Source: Apodemia mormo (lineage: Eukaryota > Arthropoda > Insecta > Lepidoptera > Riodinidae). From it: a stretch of 64,000 nt of DNA. Position 1 is the stretch's first letter. Each line of letters starts with the position of its first letter. Under the pieces are notes generated by a model. It searched no databases, was not told the DNA's origin, and saw only the letters and a program-made list of their open reading frames with translations. Shown piece by piece: positions 50,129 to 61,239 of the stretch. The position numbers were made by a program, and so were the translations under genes. The stretch spans positions 31,181,727 to 31,245,726 of the forward strand of contig JAUPFN010000001.1 of NCBI GenBank assembly GCA_036924255.1, written 5' to 3'.

Positions 50129-53100
50129 GTATTTTATATTAATAACTTATTTGTTGGAACTGTCTGTAATATATGCAAATAGGCACGCCTACTCGTGACG
50201 TGTACGATAGCAGGGGCGCGGTGAGCTGAAACTCGCCGCACACTCTCTGTCCGACCGCCGAGCGAGTAACTGTTAGTGGGAATTACTTATGTTTTATTGA
50301 TGTATGTGCCAAAACGTAACTGTCAATATTTAAATTTTACAAATTACACGAATTGATCAAACCACAAAGTAGGAAAATTATTTAAGAGTGGTGTTGTAGT
50401 TAGTTAACTAATAGAAATAAAAAAGATACTAATAGAAATATAATGCCAACCCACACCCAGAAATCCAAAATAATCACACAAATGTTTCTCTGGAAACAAA
50501 CCCAAACCCCTTCGATTCTGTACTCTAGCAATCGTTGTCGGTAACCACTCGACCAACAAAGATATGTGTTAGGAGACAGAGAGATGAGTCGTTTGTAACT
50601 TTAATTATATATTTAATTAATCAAACCTAAACCCACTTGCACTATTTAAAATCATATTATTTTTTTCAGGGTAGCTTTAGTACCAGCTGTAGTTAGTAAA
50701 TTAGTAAAAAAAGGATTTAGTGTAAATGTTGAAGAAAATGCTGGATCATTAGCCAATTTTCCAAATAAGACCTTCGAAGAAGCAGGAGCTAAAGTCACTA
50801 GTTTAAAGGACACGTATCAATCTAGTAAATATTTTCTGATTTTGTTTTTCTTTTGGAATGTCTTTTTAAATGTATATTTTGATGATGTGTTGTGATTTTT
50901 CTTTTAGATATAATTTTGAAAGTCCGTCCATTAGTCGACAAAGAGGTGCAAAATGTTCAAGAAGAGTCAACGCTTATATCATTCCTATATCCCGCTCAAA
51001 ATAAACATTTATTACAACAATTGGCGGAAAAAAAAGTCAATGCATTTGGTAAGGACATATCTCTTAGTCTTGACTCCAACTGTAGTATATTTTTGAAACA
51101 GCAGCAACTTAGACCTTGATATTATTAAATCAGCATATCAAGATCATAAGTAGAAAAATTATGGTAAAAGTAACATGCCGGTCTATGTCTTACCATATTT
51201 ATACCATATTTATGTCAGACTCCTGTTTATTGAACGAGTAAGCGAATGTATTATATATATAAATGTTTGTATGACGATAACTCGAGTATCGTAAATCGGA
51301 ATGGCGTGAAATTTAGAAATGAAATAAAAATAATTTTTAAGTTCGGATATGAGCCAAATCTGTCTATATAAAAAGAAAGGTCCTGACTTACTGACTGCAC
51401 ATATCAACGGCCTTGGACTAAGAAGGCTGAAAATTTTCACAATGATTGTTTTTACAATGCTGACCAGAAAAAAGGTAGTTTCCAAACTAAGTTTTAGATT
51501 TTGAGTTCCAACTCATCCTGAGTTTCGAAAAAACCTTTTTTCTCGTCTAAGATGGTGAAATAGAGGGTTAAATATTGTATAAAAGTTCTTAAATTCTTAA
51601 ATTTCCCTGTATTGTTCCGCGTCTCTTTTAAAGAATAGATCGTCTGCCATTTTGCTAGGCAGTTCGTAAAAGGCGAACGATTGGCTATACGTGTCACTAC
51701 CATCGTGACTACTAGGTGGTAGAGTTACGCTACGCCTTGCACGAGTACCTATATGATACTTCCGTCTTGTATATTCCTGCCGCAATAGCTTCAATGCTCA
51801 GTTCTTGAGTCTTCGGGAACAGTCGTGTAGTTTTTGAAAAATCAAATCTTTCCTCTTAATAATATTAGTTTAGATATATCCATAAACTTTATTAAAAATG
51901 CTGAAACAAATAAATACTACCTTCAGTATATTATGGTGTTAATTGTCAAGTGTAGTAAACAATATTATTTTTTGCTCTGATGATGCGTTAAAACGCGAAA
52001 AAGGTTGGTTTTAATAGATAAAAATCAATTAAAACAGTACAAGTGCATTTAATCACTACATAGTATAAAACAAAGTCGCTTTCACTGTCTGGCCCTATGT
52101 CCCTATGTATGCTTCAATCTTTACGCAACGGATTTTGATGCCGTTTTTTTAATAGACAGATTAATTCTTAAGGGAGGTTTTGGTATCTAAATATTTCCGA
52201 TATTCCCACGGGAACAAAAGCTACGCGGGTGAAACCACGGGCAGGTCGCTAGTACGATATAAATCTAGGTTAACATGGAGTTTTACCAAGTGCCGACGAT
52301 ATTCAGTGTTCAAAGTGTACAAACGAATAAACGTTTTGCTGTTAATTTTAACTCGCCTGAATTAAGAAATCGAAAAAAAGATCTAGCTTCAATATTAATG
52401 AATAAATTACAAGAATATAAGTAACATATGATTGTCAACGATAAAAATGAAGTTTCATTTACCTTGGTCTATACGTGATTTGAAAACGACGTTACCGATT
52501 GTATTCATCTTATTTTTAAGTTTTAAAATACCCGCATGTTGGTACGGGCTCCTTTGAAGAATAGACCAACTGCCGTTCTGCCAGGCAGGTCGTAAAAGTC
52601 GACCCATTGGCTATATGTGTCACCACCATCGTGACTACTAGGTGGTAGAGATCCGCAACGTCTTGTCCGGGTATGGTACTACCGCCTTAACTATTCCTGT
52701 CGCAATAGCGCCAATGCTTGTCATTGTCGTATTCTGTTTGGGGGGTAAGGTAGCAGGTAGACTTATGCATATGCGACGATCATGCGCAAAACCAGGCAAT
52801 GTTCTGACTAACTGAGCCTCGTGTCGGTGGTTCCATGTATCGAAATTCTTCGCGCGATTCCGTAGAGTGTGCTGATCGCTAGATATACATACGTTATCCT
52901 ATCGTTATCATATCCTAGTTTGAAGAGTTCGTAATTGCAGATGCAATTCACATTTATAATATTGTCAATTCTTTTAGTGTTTCTAAATATATAAGCTCAT
53001 TCCATAATAAGTGAAAATATTTTAACCCAGCATTCGGTACGTCTAATCAAAGATATCCAACTAAAAACAGATGTCATTCAAGGGTGTAAAACTTTTTTAA

Positions 53101-55354
53101 ACTCAGTGCTATAACATAATCTATACTTATAAAGAGTAACTTTGTGGGTTTGCTTGTAGAAAGTAATCTCTGGAATTACGAAACCTATTATTTAAATTCT
53201 TTCACTAGTAGAAAGCTACATTATTCCTAAAGAACATAGGCTACACTTTACCTTAATTTTCCAACCTGATTAGAACCTACGTGGGTTATACCACGGAAAA
53301 CGGCGGTATAATAAATAAAGTGTTGATAAGAAAATATTTTTTACTTGAGTAACGAAAATATAATTATACATTTTCTTTTAGCCATGGACTGTATACCTCG
53401 TATCAGTCGGGCACAGGTGTTTGATGCGCTTAGTTCCATGGCGAATGTCGCCGGCTACCGTGCAGTTATTGAAGCAGCGGCATATTTCCCTAGGTTCTTT
53501 TCTGGTAAGCAATAATATATAGATACGTGGGGTATTCAAAAAACAAGTTTCCCTGTGTGAGGAATAACATTAAAAACAAGTTTTAAGCTTTAAAAATAAA
53601 TTAATTTTACACCTTCCTTATTTTTCTATATACTCTCCTTGGACTACAATATATTTTCGATGTCTGCTTGCTTGCAAGCTTAAATAAACCATCCTTAAAA
53701 AGCGTGCCCTCTTTTTGCATCTATTTTGACGATTGTTTTGATTTGTTCGTTTGAAACGAAGCGCTGGCTACGTAAGCTTTTTTCAACTTTGGGAAAATGA
53801 AATAGTCAGTGCGAGGTCTGTAGAATAGGGTGGCCGAAAATTTCCCATTTGAAATTTTATACAAATGTGGCCATAATCTTTGCAACTAAGTGCTAAATTT
53901 TTGCCTTTTTCAGTCTACTTTTTTTTCCTTTCTTCCAAACCACGATTTGATGCTTCACTTTGTTCAGTAATTCACAATGTGTCTAATTAATTATCTTTTA
54001 ACCCTTTTGGAGTTAAAAAACGGATAACCGCAAGTAATTCACAACCGGACACGCTTTGCACTGGTAGCTCATTGTTTGCCTAATTCGTACTGCTGAGAAC
54101 AGTATTGGCCCCCAAAGCCAATTCCACTGTTATAAGTTGACACTAAACTAAAAACTATATTCGGTGCAAGGCCGCTATGTGGCGTCCAAGAGAAACGACA
54201 GTCTAGAGAAACTTACTTTTTGAATACACCTCGAACAATAACAAAAAACCGTATGGTGTTGTATGACACAAGATAGGAACAAAGTTTCTTAATACAAAAA
54301 ATCGTTTGCTTTTTTAGTTACGAACATTTTTCCCGGCTATACCCTAGCCTCCAGCCTCTAGCTCCTAGGAAAAAGCAAGTTTCCAATGTCAAATTTCAAT
54401 ATTTTTTCTTTTCAAATTTCCAAGTATGCAATGTCCCATAAGGAACTTCGTTTCAAAATATTTTATTATTTATTTAGCAAAATGAAGCTGTTTTATTGTT
54501 TGTCTCGCTTGCGTATATAAATGTATAAATACGCAAGCGAGATCGCAACCCTACCGTACACTAACTACCAGTCTAAGGGAAAATCAGTACAAAAGTTTTA
54601 TTAAGTTGGTTGTAGAAATGGTGACCTGTAGATTAGGGGAGCAACATAAAAAATAACTTGTTTTACCCTATTTTGGATTAATTTCCCCCGTGTTGGTTCC
54701 GGGCTCCTTTGAAGATAAGGCCAACTGCCGTTCCGCCAGGCAGGTCGTAAAACGCGACCGATTGTGTATTCAAATTACTACTATCGTGGCTACTAGGTGG
54801 TAGAGTTCTGCAGTGTCTCGCCCGGGTCTGGTACCACCGCCTTACCTATTCCTGCCGCAATAGCGTCAGTGCTTATCACTGCCGTGTTCCGGTTTGGAGG
54901 GTAAGATAGCTGGTAAACTTATGCATGTGGCATAACACGTTTGGTATCTATAGGCGCGCGTATTTGGCGTATAATGCATGTGGCATTAGACCTTGCCACA
55001 AAATAGCAACGCACCATATACACCTTTGGTGTCTATAGCGATGGGTGACTTTTCCATCAGGAGACCCATTTGCTTGTTTGATATCTTATGATTAAAAAAA
55101 TTAATTTCTTTTGAGAAATCCTAAAAAGTAAAGGATATATTTTTGAAACAACCTTGTGGCACATAGGTCAGATGACGGCAGCCGGTCGCGTGCCTCCATG
55201 CCGCGTGTTGGTGGTGGGCGGGGGCGTGGCGGGGCTGGCGGCGGCGGCGCAGGCCCGGTGCATGGGCGCCGCCGTGCGTGCCTTCGACACGCGGCCGGCC
55301 GTGCGCGAGCAGATTGAGAGTCTCGGAGCACAGTTTATCACCTTAGACTTTAAG
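49968..55354 (+). CDS. NNT: NAD(P) transhydrogenase, mitochondrial (5' five coding exons; gene runs off right edge)
   Basis: Proton-translocating enzyme of the inner mitochondrial membrane that uses the proton gradient to make NADPH from NADH. Five exons (49968-50128, 50670-50824, 50908-51048, 53382-53504, 55167-55354) join in frame into 256 codons, about a quarter of the usual 1,050 or so. Residues 1-35 form an Arg/Ser-rich import leader (SWHRRLFSSSSTPPPVQG). From residue 42 the alanine-dehydrogenase/PNT N-terminal domain follows: IGIPKEVFQEERRVALVPA, LISFLYPAQN, then YDALSSMAN-type FDALSSMANVAGYRAVIEAA, GQMTAAGRVPP and the NAD-binding fold VLVVGGGVAGLAA (glycines 211, 213 and 216) with FDTRPAVREQ. 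The membrane part and the NADP domain lie beyond the window. Exon 2-3 joining gives QSNIILKVRP, slightly unusual but in phase. Family assignment is certain. Confidence 0.96.
50335..50565 (-). mobile_element. Metulj-like SINE, strongly diverged, in NNT intron 1
   Basis: TACACGAATTGATCAAACCA, GTAGTTAGTTAACTAATAG, CCCACACCCAGAAATCCAAA and GGTAACCACTCGACCAAC keep the order of the minus-strand SINE at 33481 with many substitutions and small deletions. Confidence 0.7.
50670..50824 (+). CDS. NNT: NNT coding exon 2
   Basis: Acceptor TTTTTTCAG at 50661-50669. Encodes VALVPAVVSKLVKKGFSVNV and EEAGAKV, the conserved N-terminal half of the NAD-binding domain I. Donor GTAAAT at 50825. Confidence 0.9.
50908..51048 (+). 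CDS. NNT: NNT coding exon 3
   Basis: After an intron of 83 bp. Encodes IILKVRPLVDKEV and STLISFLYPAQNKHLLQQLA. Donor GTAAGG at 51049. It ends one base into a codon, which matches exon 4. Confidence 0.95.
51049..51600. other. NNT intron 3, left part
   Basis: AT-rich with a CTAAGATGGTGAAATAGAGG phrase at 51548 of the family seen in the 28.2-29.0 kb array. No coding. Confidence 0.45.
51603..51850 (+). repeat. GTGTTGG-family repeat, plus copy
   Basis: Lacks the first bases; TTTAAAGAATAGATCGTCTG, GTAAAAGGCGAACGATTGGC, ACTACTAGGTGGTAGAGTTA and TATTCCTGCCGCAATAGC follow the family order. 3' end missing. Confidence 0.8.
51851..52535. other. NNT intron 3, middle part
   Basis: 52080-52250 resembles RTE-type repeats (CAACGGATTTTGATGCCGTT; ACGCGGGTGAAACCACGGGC). 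52265-52440 shares TTACCAAGTGCCGACGATAT with 45.99 kb. No gene. Confidence 0.45.
52539..52780 (+). repeat. GTGTTGG-family repeat, plus copy
   Basis: GCATGTTGGTACGGGCTCCT, AATAGACCAACTGCCGTTCT, GCCAGGCAGGTCGTAAAAGT and TAGACTTATGCATATG. The 3' quarter is lost where it meets the tRNA-like repeat at 52790. Confidence 0.85.
52781..53381. other. NNT intron 3, right part
   Basis: 52790-52990 is the repeat shared with 44.96-45.13 kb; 53120-53310 is RTE-type repeat (ACTTTGTGGGTTTGCTTGTA; CCTACGTGGGTTATACCACG). Then exon 4. Confidence 0.45.
53382..53504 (+). CDS. NNT: NNT coding exon 4
   Basis: Acceptor TTTCTTTTAG ending 53381. Encodes AMDCIPRISRAQVFDALSSM and ANVAGYRAVIEAAAYFPRFF, the hallmark ALSSMAN-AGY segment of transhydrogenase. 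Donor GTAAGC at 53505. Confidence 0.96.
53530..54236 (-). pseudogene. Mariner-like element, internally deleted, in NNT intron 4
   Basis: Inverted ends GGTATTCAAAAAACAAGTTT near 53531 and, inward from about 54234, GGTGTATTCAAAAAGTAAGT. On the minus strand, about 53838-53790 reads PPYSTDLALTDYFIFPK, the mariner HPPYSPDLAPSDYFLFPK block with its third catalytic Asp. The first two thirds of the transposase are absent, replaced by unrelated sequence (53860-54190). Confidence 0.7.
54684..55097 (+). repeat. GTGTTGG-family repeat, near full-length with partial end duplication
   Basis: CCCCCGTGTTGGTTCCGGGC at 54685 through TGGTACCACCGCCTTACCTA to CTTATGATTAAAAAAA at 55086-55099. The segment TTTGGT[AG]TCTATAGGCG/GCATGTGGCATTA occurs twice (54938-54995 and 54978-55045), showing a local duplication. 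It ends 70 bp before NNT exon 5. Confidence 0.85.
55167..55354 (+). CDS. NNT: NNT coding exon 5 (NAD-binding fold), very GC-rich
   Basis: Acceptor CACATAG ending 55166, donor GTAAGT at 55355, phase 0. Encodes GQMTAAGRVPPCRVLVVGGG and VAGLAAAAQARCMGAAVRAF, then DTRPAVREQIESLGAQFITL. Composition jumps to 85% G+C in 55201-55260 (51 of 60 bases), unlike exons 1-4, yet the amino acids are conserved. An antisense frame at 55101-55331 is its shadow. Confidence 0.96.
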
Positions 55355-56160
55355 GTAAGTACTGTTTCAAAGACGGGCCGCAGCGAAGCGAAGCGGGCCG
55401 CATCACAACAATAAATATTAGCACATCAGGACAGGGCGAAGCTGGCCCATCGCAATGAAAAATGCTAGCACATGGCCGGGCTTTTCAATATTTTTGGATT
55501 CTTGGATGGAAGGATTTTGTATACAATATACTGGCGAACGTACAATGGTGTAGAGTGCCTTGGCAGGGCCCCGTATAAAAATGTGTTTGTGGGCCCTTAT
55601 GAAGGGTAGAGATTTCTCACAAAATATAAAAAAAATTTTTGCATAAAATTAAAGAAATATTTATTCATCATAATTATCTATATGTCACTTTTTCCAAAAT
55701 TTTTACAAATAATTTAAATTAGCTGTTATACACTTCTTGCCTTTTTTGAAAAAAAAATAAATTGCTTTTTTAACTTCCGCCATTTGGGAAGTTTTTATTA
55801 ATTTTTATTATGCACGGTGGGAGCCTCCGTACCCGGGGGGCCCAGATAATTGATACGGCAGATACGGTGGTAGCTACGCCCCTGCAAACGTGATGACTGC
55901 TCGTGATGGATAGCTGTTTGTATCCTTTCTTTTTGTAGACCTGGAATAGCATATAGGATACTTTTTATCCAGTAAAAATAAGTTTTTACCGCAGGATTTA
56001 TAAAAACTTAATGCAGCGGGCTGCAGAGTTAGCTAGTTTCATATTTTTTCGCGTGTGACGACTGCGACCACGAATCTCACCAACGAATGTAGTGATTTTA
56101 TACTCTTGGTTTACGACGACACTTGGATCATAAAAAATAAGCACTTTAAAGCTTAATATT
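55355..56160. other. NNT intron 5, left part
   Basis: 55370-55480 has two similar GGGCCGCATCACAA/GCTGGCCCATCGCAAT phrases; the rest is AT-rich. 56100-56340 resembles the GGAACCCTAAAAACGA repeat seen reversed at 13660. No exon found. Confidence 0.4.
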
Positions 56161-56161
56161 T

Positions 56162-56165
<4 letters not shown>

Positions 56166-56230
<65 letters not shown>
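56166..56230. repeat. (TA)n microsatellite
   Basis: About 65 bases of uninterrupted TA from 56166 to 56230. Confidence 0.98.
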
Positions 56231-56231
<1 letters not shown>

Positions 56232-57570
56232 CGACAATAAGTAATGATTTCAGAGTTAGACTGCGGACGGGCGGACAGATGAATGGATATAGTGAAACTA
56301 TAAGGATTCCTAGTTTACTTCGGAACCCTAAAAACGATTTTATGTTTCTAAATATGTATTTTGCATATACGTTTATCATGCGCTGACTTTTAAAGGGTTG
56401 AGAATGTCAAAAACTAGCTTTTTTGAAAAGTTTTTGTCGCTATCCCATACTAAATCGCAGCTACAACACAATTTTTTAACGACTAGAGATCTGTTATAAT
56501 ACTACGGTATATTTATCAATAGTTACACTGAATCGTGAATTTTCAAATATTAGGTCAATATACCGCTAGCCTTTTGATAACGATAAAAAGATTAATAAGT
56601 AGTGTAATTGTTAAAGATTTTAATATGAACGATAAAAAGATTAATAAGATAAGTAGTGTAATTGTTAGATTTTAATATGGTAAAATTATAATTACTGCAA
56701 TGATGGCCTTTTATTATTATAAATAAATAAAAAATGTTTACATACTCTTCATATCGTAAAAAACCTCGCTGTTTAGGTACATTACATAGGTACGATGTTT
56801 TAACTTTTAGATTGCGTAGGCTTTGAATGTGCATTTTTCGCACAGCTGATCACACTGAATATGTGTTACTATGGGAATTTTAACAGAGAAATCCTTTTTA
56901 GCATATAAAATAGATTTTTACATAATGGTTCATACTGTTAATAGAATACTAGGCTAAAACAATTTTTTACGCAAAACTGTTTTATGATCAGGTTCATTTT
57001 ATTTTAATACTTGTTAACGCGAGAAAAATATAGGTCATCGTTATATTTTTCATGCAAACTTTTATTTCCTACAGCAGTTGGTCAGGAGTTAACTTTTGAA
57101 TAAAGTAGCCTATGTTTGACCCCGGGTTTCCAACTATATCCGTGCTAAATTTCATGAAAATTGGTGCAGTGGTTTAGCCGTGAAAACGTAACACACAGAC
57201 AGGCAGACTTGATTTCTTTGAAGTGTTGAATTCAAGTCATAATCATTACTATAATGTAAATAAATAAAGAAAAAGAAGAATAAGACTAACTATAAAACTT
57301 TTTTTGTTATTTGATTTACTTTTTGTTTATGAAGCTCTCATTTTTTTAGTTAATGTTAATATGGTGCGCAATTGAAAACCCTTCGTATTATATCGAGATT
57401 TTTAACATAAATGTATTGTGTCAGGTTGACTGGGAGAAGACTGTACATAGGTACTAAAGAGAATGTTGTACAAGATTTTGACACCCAATGTGTAAAAAAT
57501 AAGTAAATTTTAACTTATTTATCCAATAAAAATATTTATTTATAGACCCGCACTCGTTGTTTGTAAATCG
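56231..57570. other. NNT intron 5, AT-rich with RTE-type repeat
   Basis: 56592-56680 holds a direct repeat (CGATAAAAAGATTAATAAG twice, about 48 bp apart). 57055-57210 is RTE-type repeat (TTTCATGAAAATTGGTGCAG; GCCGTGAAAACGTAACACAC). No exon. Confidence 0.5.
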
Positions 57571-57572
57571 CT

Positions 57573-57685
57573 GTTGTAAACAATGAACTTCGATATAGAT
57601 ATCGAAGTTCATCTATACATAAATATTTTTATGTATAGACGCGCACTTCGATATGAATATCGAAGTTCATTGTTTACAAACAACA
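57573..57685. repeat. Cluster of nested palindromes
   Basis: GAACTTCGATATAGATATCG AAGTTC-type palindromes occur twice (about 57585-57612 and 57645-57672), flank a CTATACATAAATA/TATTTTTATGTATAG hairpin, and are themselves enclosed by TTGTTTGTAAA/TTTACAAACAA. The whole block is one inverted repeat of about 55-bp arms. Confidence 0.8.
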
Positions 57686-58209
57686 ATTTGCCGAACCCGT
57701 GACCTTTGTCACTGTTTCTGCGCATCCCACATACTCCGAATGTTATTTACGTACGTAAAGACGTAAACATTTTTAACTGACTTAAAAAAAAGGATGTTTT
57801 CAATTTGACCTATGTATGTATGTATGTGATATTTTCAGAATTTGATAATATTTGAGTATGATCAATGATGTGTAGTTATGGTTTCCAAGCACGTGTGCTT
57901 AATTTTGTAAATGTATGATTATTTGTGTCTTTGTCCACAACTTTCTCTGAAACTTAGTCATATCATGATGATCCTCTTCAATTTAAGTCAGGTATATTCT
58001 AACTTAGGCAGCAGTCTAAATTTTCTCATAATCGGTTGAGTACTCGTAATTTAGAATCCACCTATTTCTGGAGGGGACAATCATAATATATGTACCTACC
58101 TAGGTAAAAAGTCGGTAAGTTTTATAAATTACCGTTATTATTTTACCTTTATATAAAAGCCTAGATTCGACTGCGCGCTATTGACCGCGCGGCGACCATA
58201 TCGGAATAC

Positions 58210-58710
58210 ATACATATTTTCACGCCAGATCACTTATGGGGTAGGCAGAGAGAACCGAGTTCCATAAATCACGATCCTCGCAGGCTTGTCTCGCTTCTTC
58301 AACGTTCATTACCTACTCTCTTCATACACACACGCCAGTTGCGAACTCTTAACACCACCTCGGACAGCATTCGATCAATGTGATCATGGTACGTCAGTCT
58401 TGGTCTTCGCCGGTACCTACATCCTTCCACATTCGCATTGTATATCTGTTTTATTAATCTGTCATCCACCATTCTATCTACATGTCCGAACCAACGAAGC
58501 ATGCCTTTTTATTTTTTACACCAACATACACTTTTTTTCAAGCCTAACCTTTATCTCACTTCCACATTACGAACGCGGTCCACATGTGTTACGCTACATA
58601 TTTTTCGTAGTGATCTCATCTCGACCGCGTTGATTCTACTTTCATGCCCTCTCTGACATACCCAATTCTGACTTTCATACAATAGCGTTGGGATAAGCAC
58701 ATAATTATAC
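58210..58710 (-). pseudogene. LINE ORF2 C-terminal remnant (RWFGHV-type)
   Basis: On the minus strand: ESQNWVCQRGHESRINAVEM, RSLRKICSVTHVDRVRNVEV, then MLRWFGHVDRMVDDRLIKQI YNA, a GRPRLTYHD-like RRRPRLTYHDHIDRM and VEEARQACEDRDLWNSVLSA YP. This is the conserved C-terminal tail of a widespread lepidopteran LINE (RTE/BovB-like order). Stops lie between the first and second blocks near 58520-58545; the RT core is missing. Confidence 0.8.
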
Positions 58711-61235
58711 AGGGCTAGACGGGCATGCTTTTAAGTAATCTCCCTAACGGAATTCCTATTATCGGAATCCTACACTAATTTCGTTGAGGTTGACTTCGCA
58801 ATATAGCAATATTCTCTTTTAATTATATTATTATTGGCTACATAGTTCCATTAACTGTCCTGAACTTCAATTCATAGAATTTTATCAGTCAACCTGTGTA
58901 TATACATATTTGTATGTATATATTTCGATTATGTTTTTATTTGTTCACAGTTCTAGCTATGTTATCACTCATTGAATGTCTGATACCTAACCTTTACATA
59001 ATTGCAGAGTTGCGGTTAACGTATCTGTTTACTTCACTGGACAATAATAGAATGTACCTACAACCGAAAACTTTACGATAAGCACCAATTTTTAATTACT
59101 CCCCAGACTCCATAGAAAAATTTCATAAAATTTCCTAAGAGCTAATATTTAGTCACCAAAATTTAAGGTAGGCAGGCAACAGGTAGGTATCACAATTATA
59201 TAAAACTGGTTAAGTGCTAGTCGAAGTCGTACTAGAATGAATTCATGCCGCCCCGCCCCTCCACGCAGTCCGCTGTGTAATTAAATTTTTTGTTGTGAAA
59301 ACTTCGGAATCAATGTATTTCTTTTTTTTTATATATATAGAAGAGGTGGCAAATTAAAATATATTTCTGCGATAAAAGTAGTCTTTGTTAAGTTTTACCG
59401 AAGACTACTTCTGAAAATTTCATGCAAACAGTTCTAAACTTAAATGCAAGGATAAAGGGGCAAGCAAACCTGACAAATGTCATTATCTGAGCAATTTTTG
59501 TTATTGTTAAAATTTTTACAGACCCTCACAATTGTTTTGAGACAAAAAGTCTTATACCAAAACAGTTCAAGCCATTCTCAATGATCCGCCTTCCGACAAA
59601 AATAATTTTATTTTTATTGATCACTAGCGACCTGCATCGGCTTCGCACGAGCGTTTAATGATTTGCTGTAAAATCTGTTTTTTTTTTTAAGTCTTGAGAG
59701 TTTGTACACATAAACCTTCCCATTGAATTACGCTATCTATTGCAAATCCGTTGCGTAGTTTAAAAGATCTAAGCAAACATACAGCGATAGCGACTTTTAA
59801 TACTATGTAAAGAAGTTACAAATTATAACGGTTTGTTATCGGCATCAAATATATTTAATGGTCAATGGGAGAATCAATCTGTGCTTATAACAGTTTGAAA
59901 AATAATGCTCAGATTGACAGACGAAGAAGTATTCTCTTAGTTGTCATCATTTTTGTTTTTTAGGTGAAAACAACACTATGGGATGCTGTAGAATGTAGTG
60001 CACATTATGGTATCAGAGCGCTCTTAGCACATTATAATGTCAGAGCGTTCACAATTTGGTTTTTGTGTGAATTTATTTGCGTCATTCATATTTTATATAT
60101 CTCTAGAATCATACTCAATTTACATCAACTGTATTATGATTGTTTATTTAATTTACGTCACTTATGATATTAATGGTTTGTCTACATGTAAGTGCGAAAT
60201 AAATGAATAACATATAAATATTTATAGTAAATAATCGTAACGCCAATCAAACTCAAGAATTAACATTGATCTATTGAATAGTTAGTTAATAGGGCAATGG
60301 GAGTCAAGTGATATTTAGCAGAGAACTGCGCCAGACAAAAATAAAGTTACATAACAGTATGTATTTTATGTGATAAATTAATCTTGTGTGATAAACGTCA
60401 TTTGCTGGTTTTAGTCTTCAGTCCCCTGTATGTTTGTTATTCTGATTACAGAATAATTTTTTCAGGAACTGTATAGAGCGCGACACTTGTATCACTATCA
60501 ATTAAAGAACCGTCAAATTTGCGGCATAAAAATAGCGCCATCTTATCTGCCGTAAAGGATAATATTATGTGCGATGCTTACGGCTGTTTGTACTTTGTAC
60601 TACAACTTCTGACACTTATTTTTATGAAAACGTCAGGTTATGGCGTATTTTTTCTGCTATTAAATTTTTTTACCATCATCATCATCCTCAAAATAAATGA
60701 TAAATTTTTATTGTAAATAATACTCAGTAGTAAGTTATATCGAGGAAAATGCGTACGATATTTAAGTACCTAATGTAGTAGTATGTATTATAATTTTCTT
60801 TAAAAAGGCGCTGATATAGTAAACGTGTGAATTTGTCGGCGTGTACGAAAATTGTAGATTATGAGAAAAATAGTCGCACGGGGCGTGGGGACTGGAGACG
60901 TAAAAAAATATGAAAAGTGCCCATGAATGATATCTTATCAAAACGCTAACCTTTTGATTATACTAAGTATTAATAAATATAGTTGTCTGAATAATTTTGA
61001 TGATTTGTTTTGTAATTAAAATATAGATATATATTGTAATAGTATAGTATATATTGTGATAGTACTTATAATTATGTAAATGCGAACCACTATAGTTCTG
61101 GATATAGTTATATCCATGTATATCCGTCACTATTGAAGGTTTTCAGTACAATTTCATTTAAAATGATAACAACATGGTATTATGTTCCTTAGTAAATAAT
61201 TTTGATATTCATAAGGGCCCTATTGCACGCCTCTG
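58711..61235. other. NNT intron 5, no exon recognised
   Basis: AT-rich. 59628-59780 is RTE-type repeat (ACTAGCGACCTGCATCGGCT TCGCACG). 59990-60045 holds a duplicated word (AGCACATTATAATGTCAGAG and GTGCACATTATGGTATCAGA). The frame at 59964-60167 follows a TTTTTTAG but does not resemble transhydrogenase. Confidence 0.45.
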
Positions 61236-61239
61236 CGTA

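Noticed and set aside
55101..55331. Pro/Arg-rich antisense frame
   Set aside because: Shadow of the GC-rich NNT exon 5, whose sense frame is strongly conserved.
58286..58656. Plus-strand frames over the 58-kb LINE
   Set aside because: Antisense to the clear RWFGHV LINE tail.
59964..60167. Possible next NNT exon after TTTTTTAG
   Set aside because: The peptide does not resemble the expected ESG-G-GGYA segment of transhydrogenase and no donor follows in phase.
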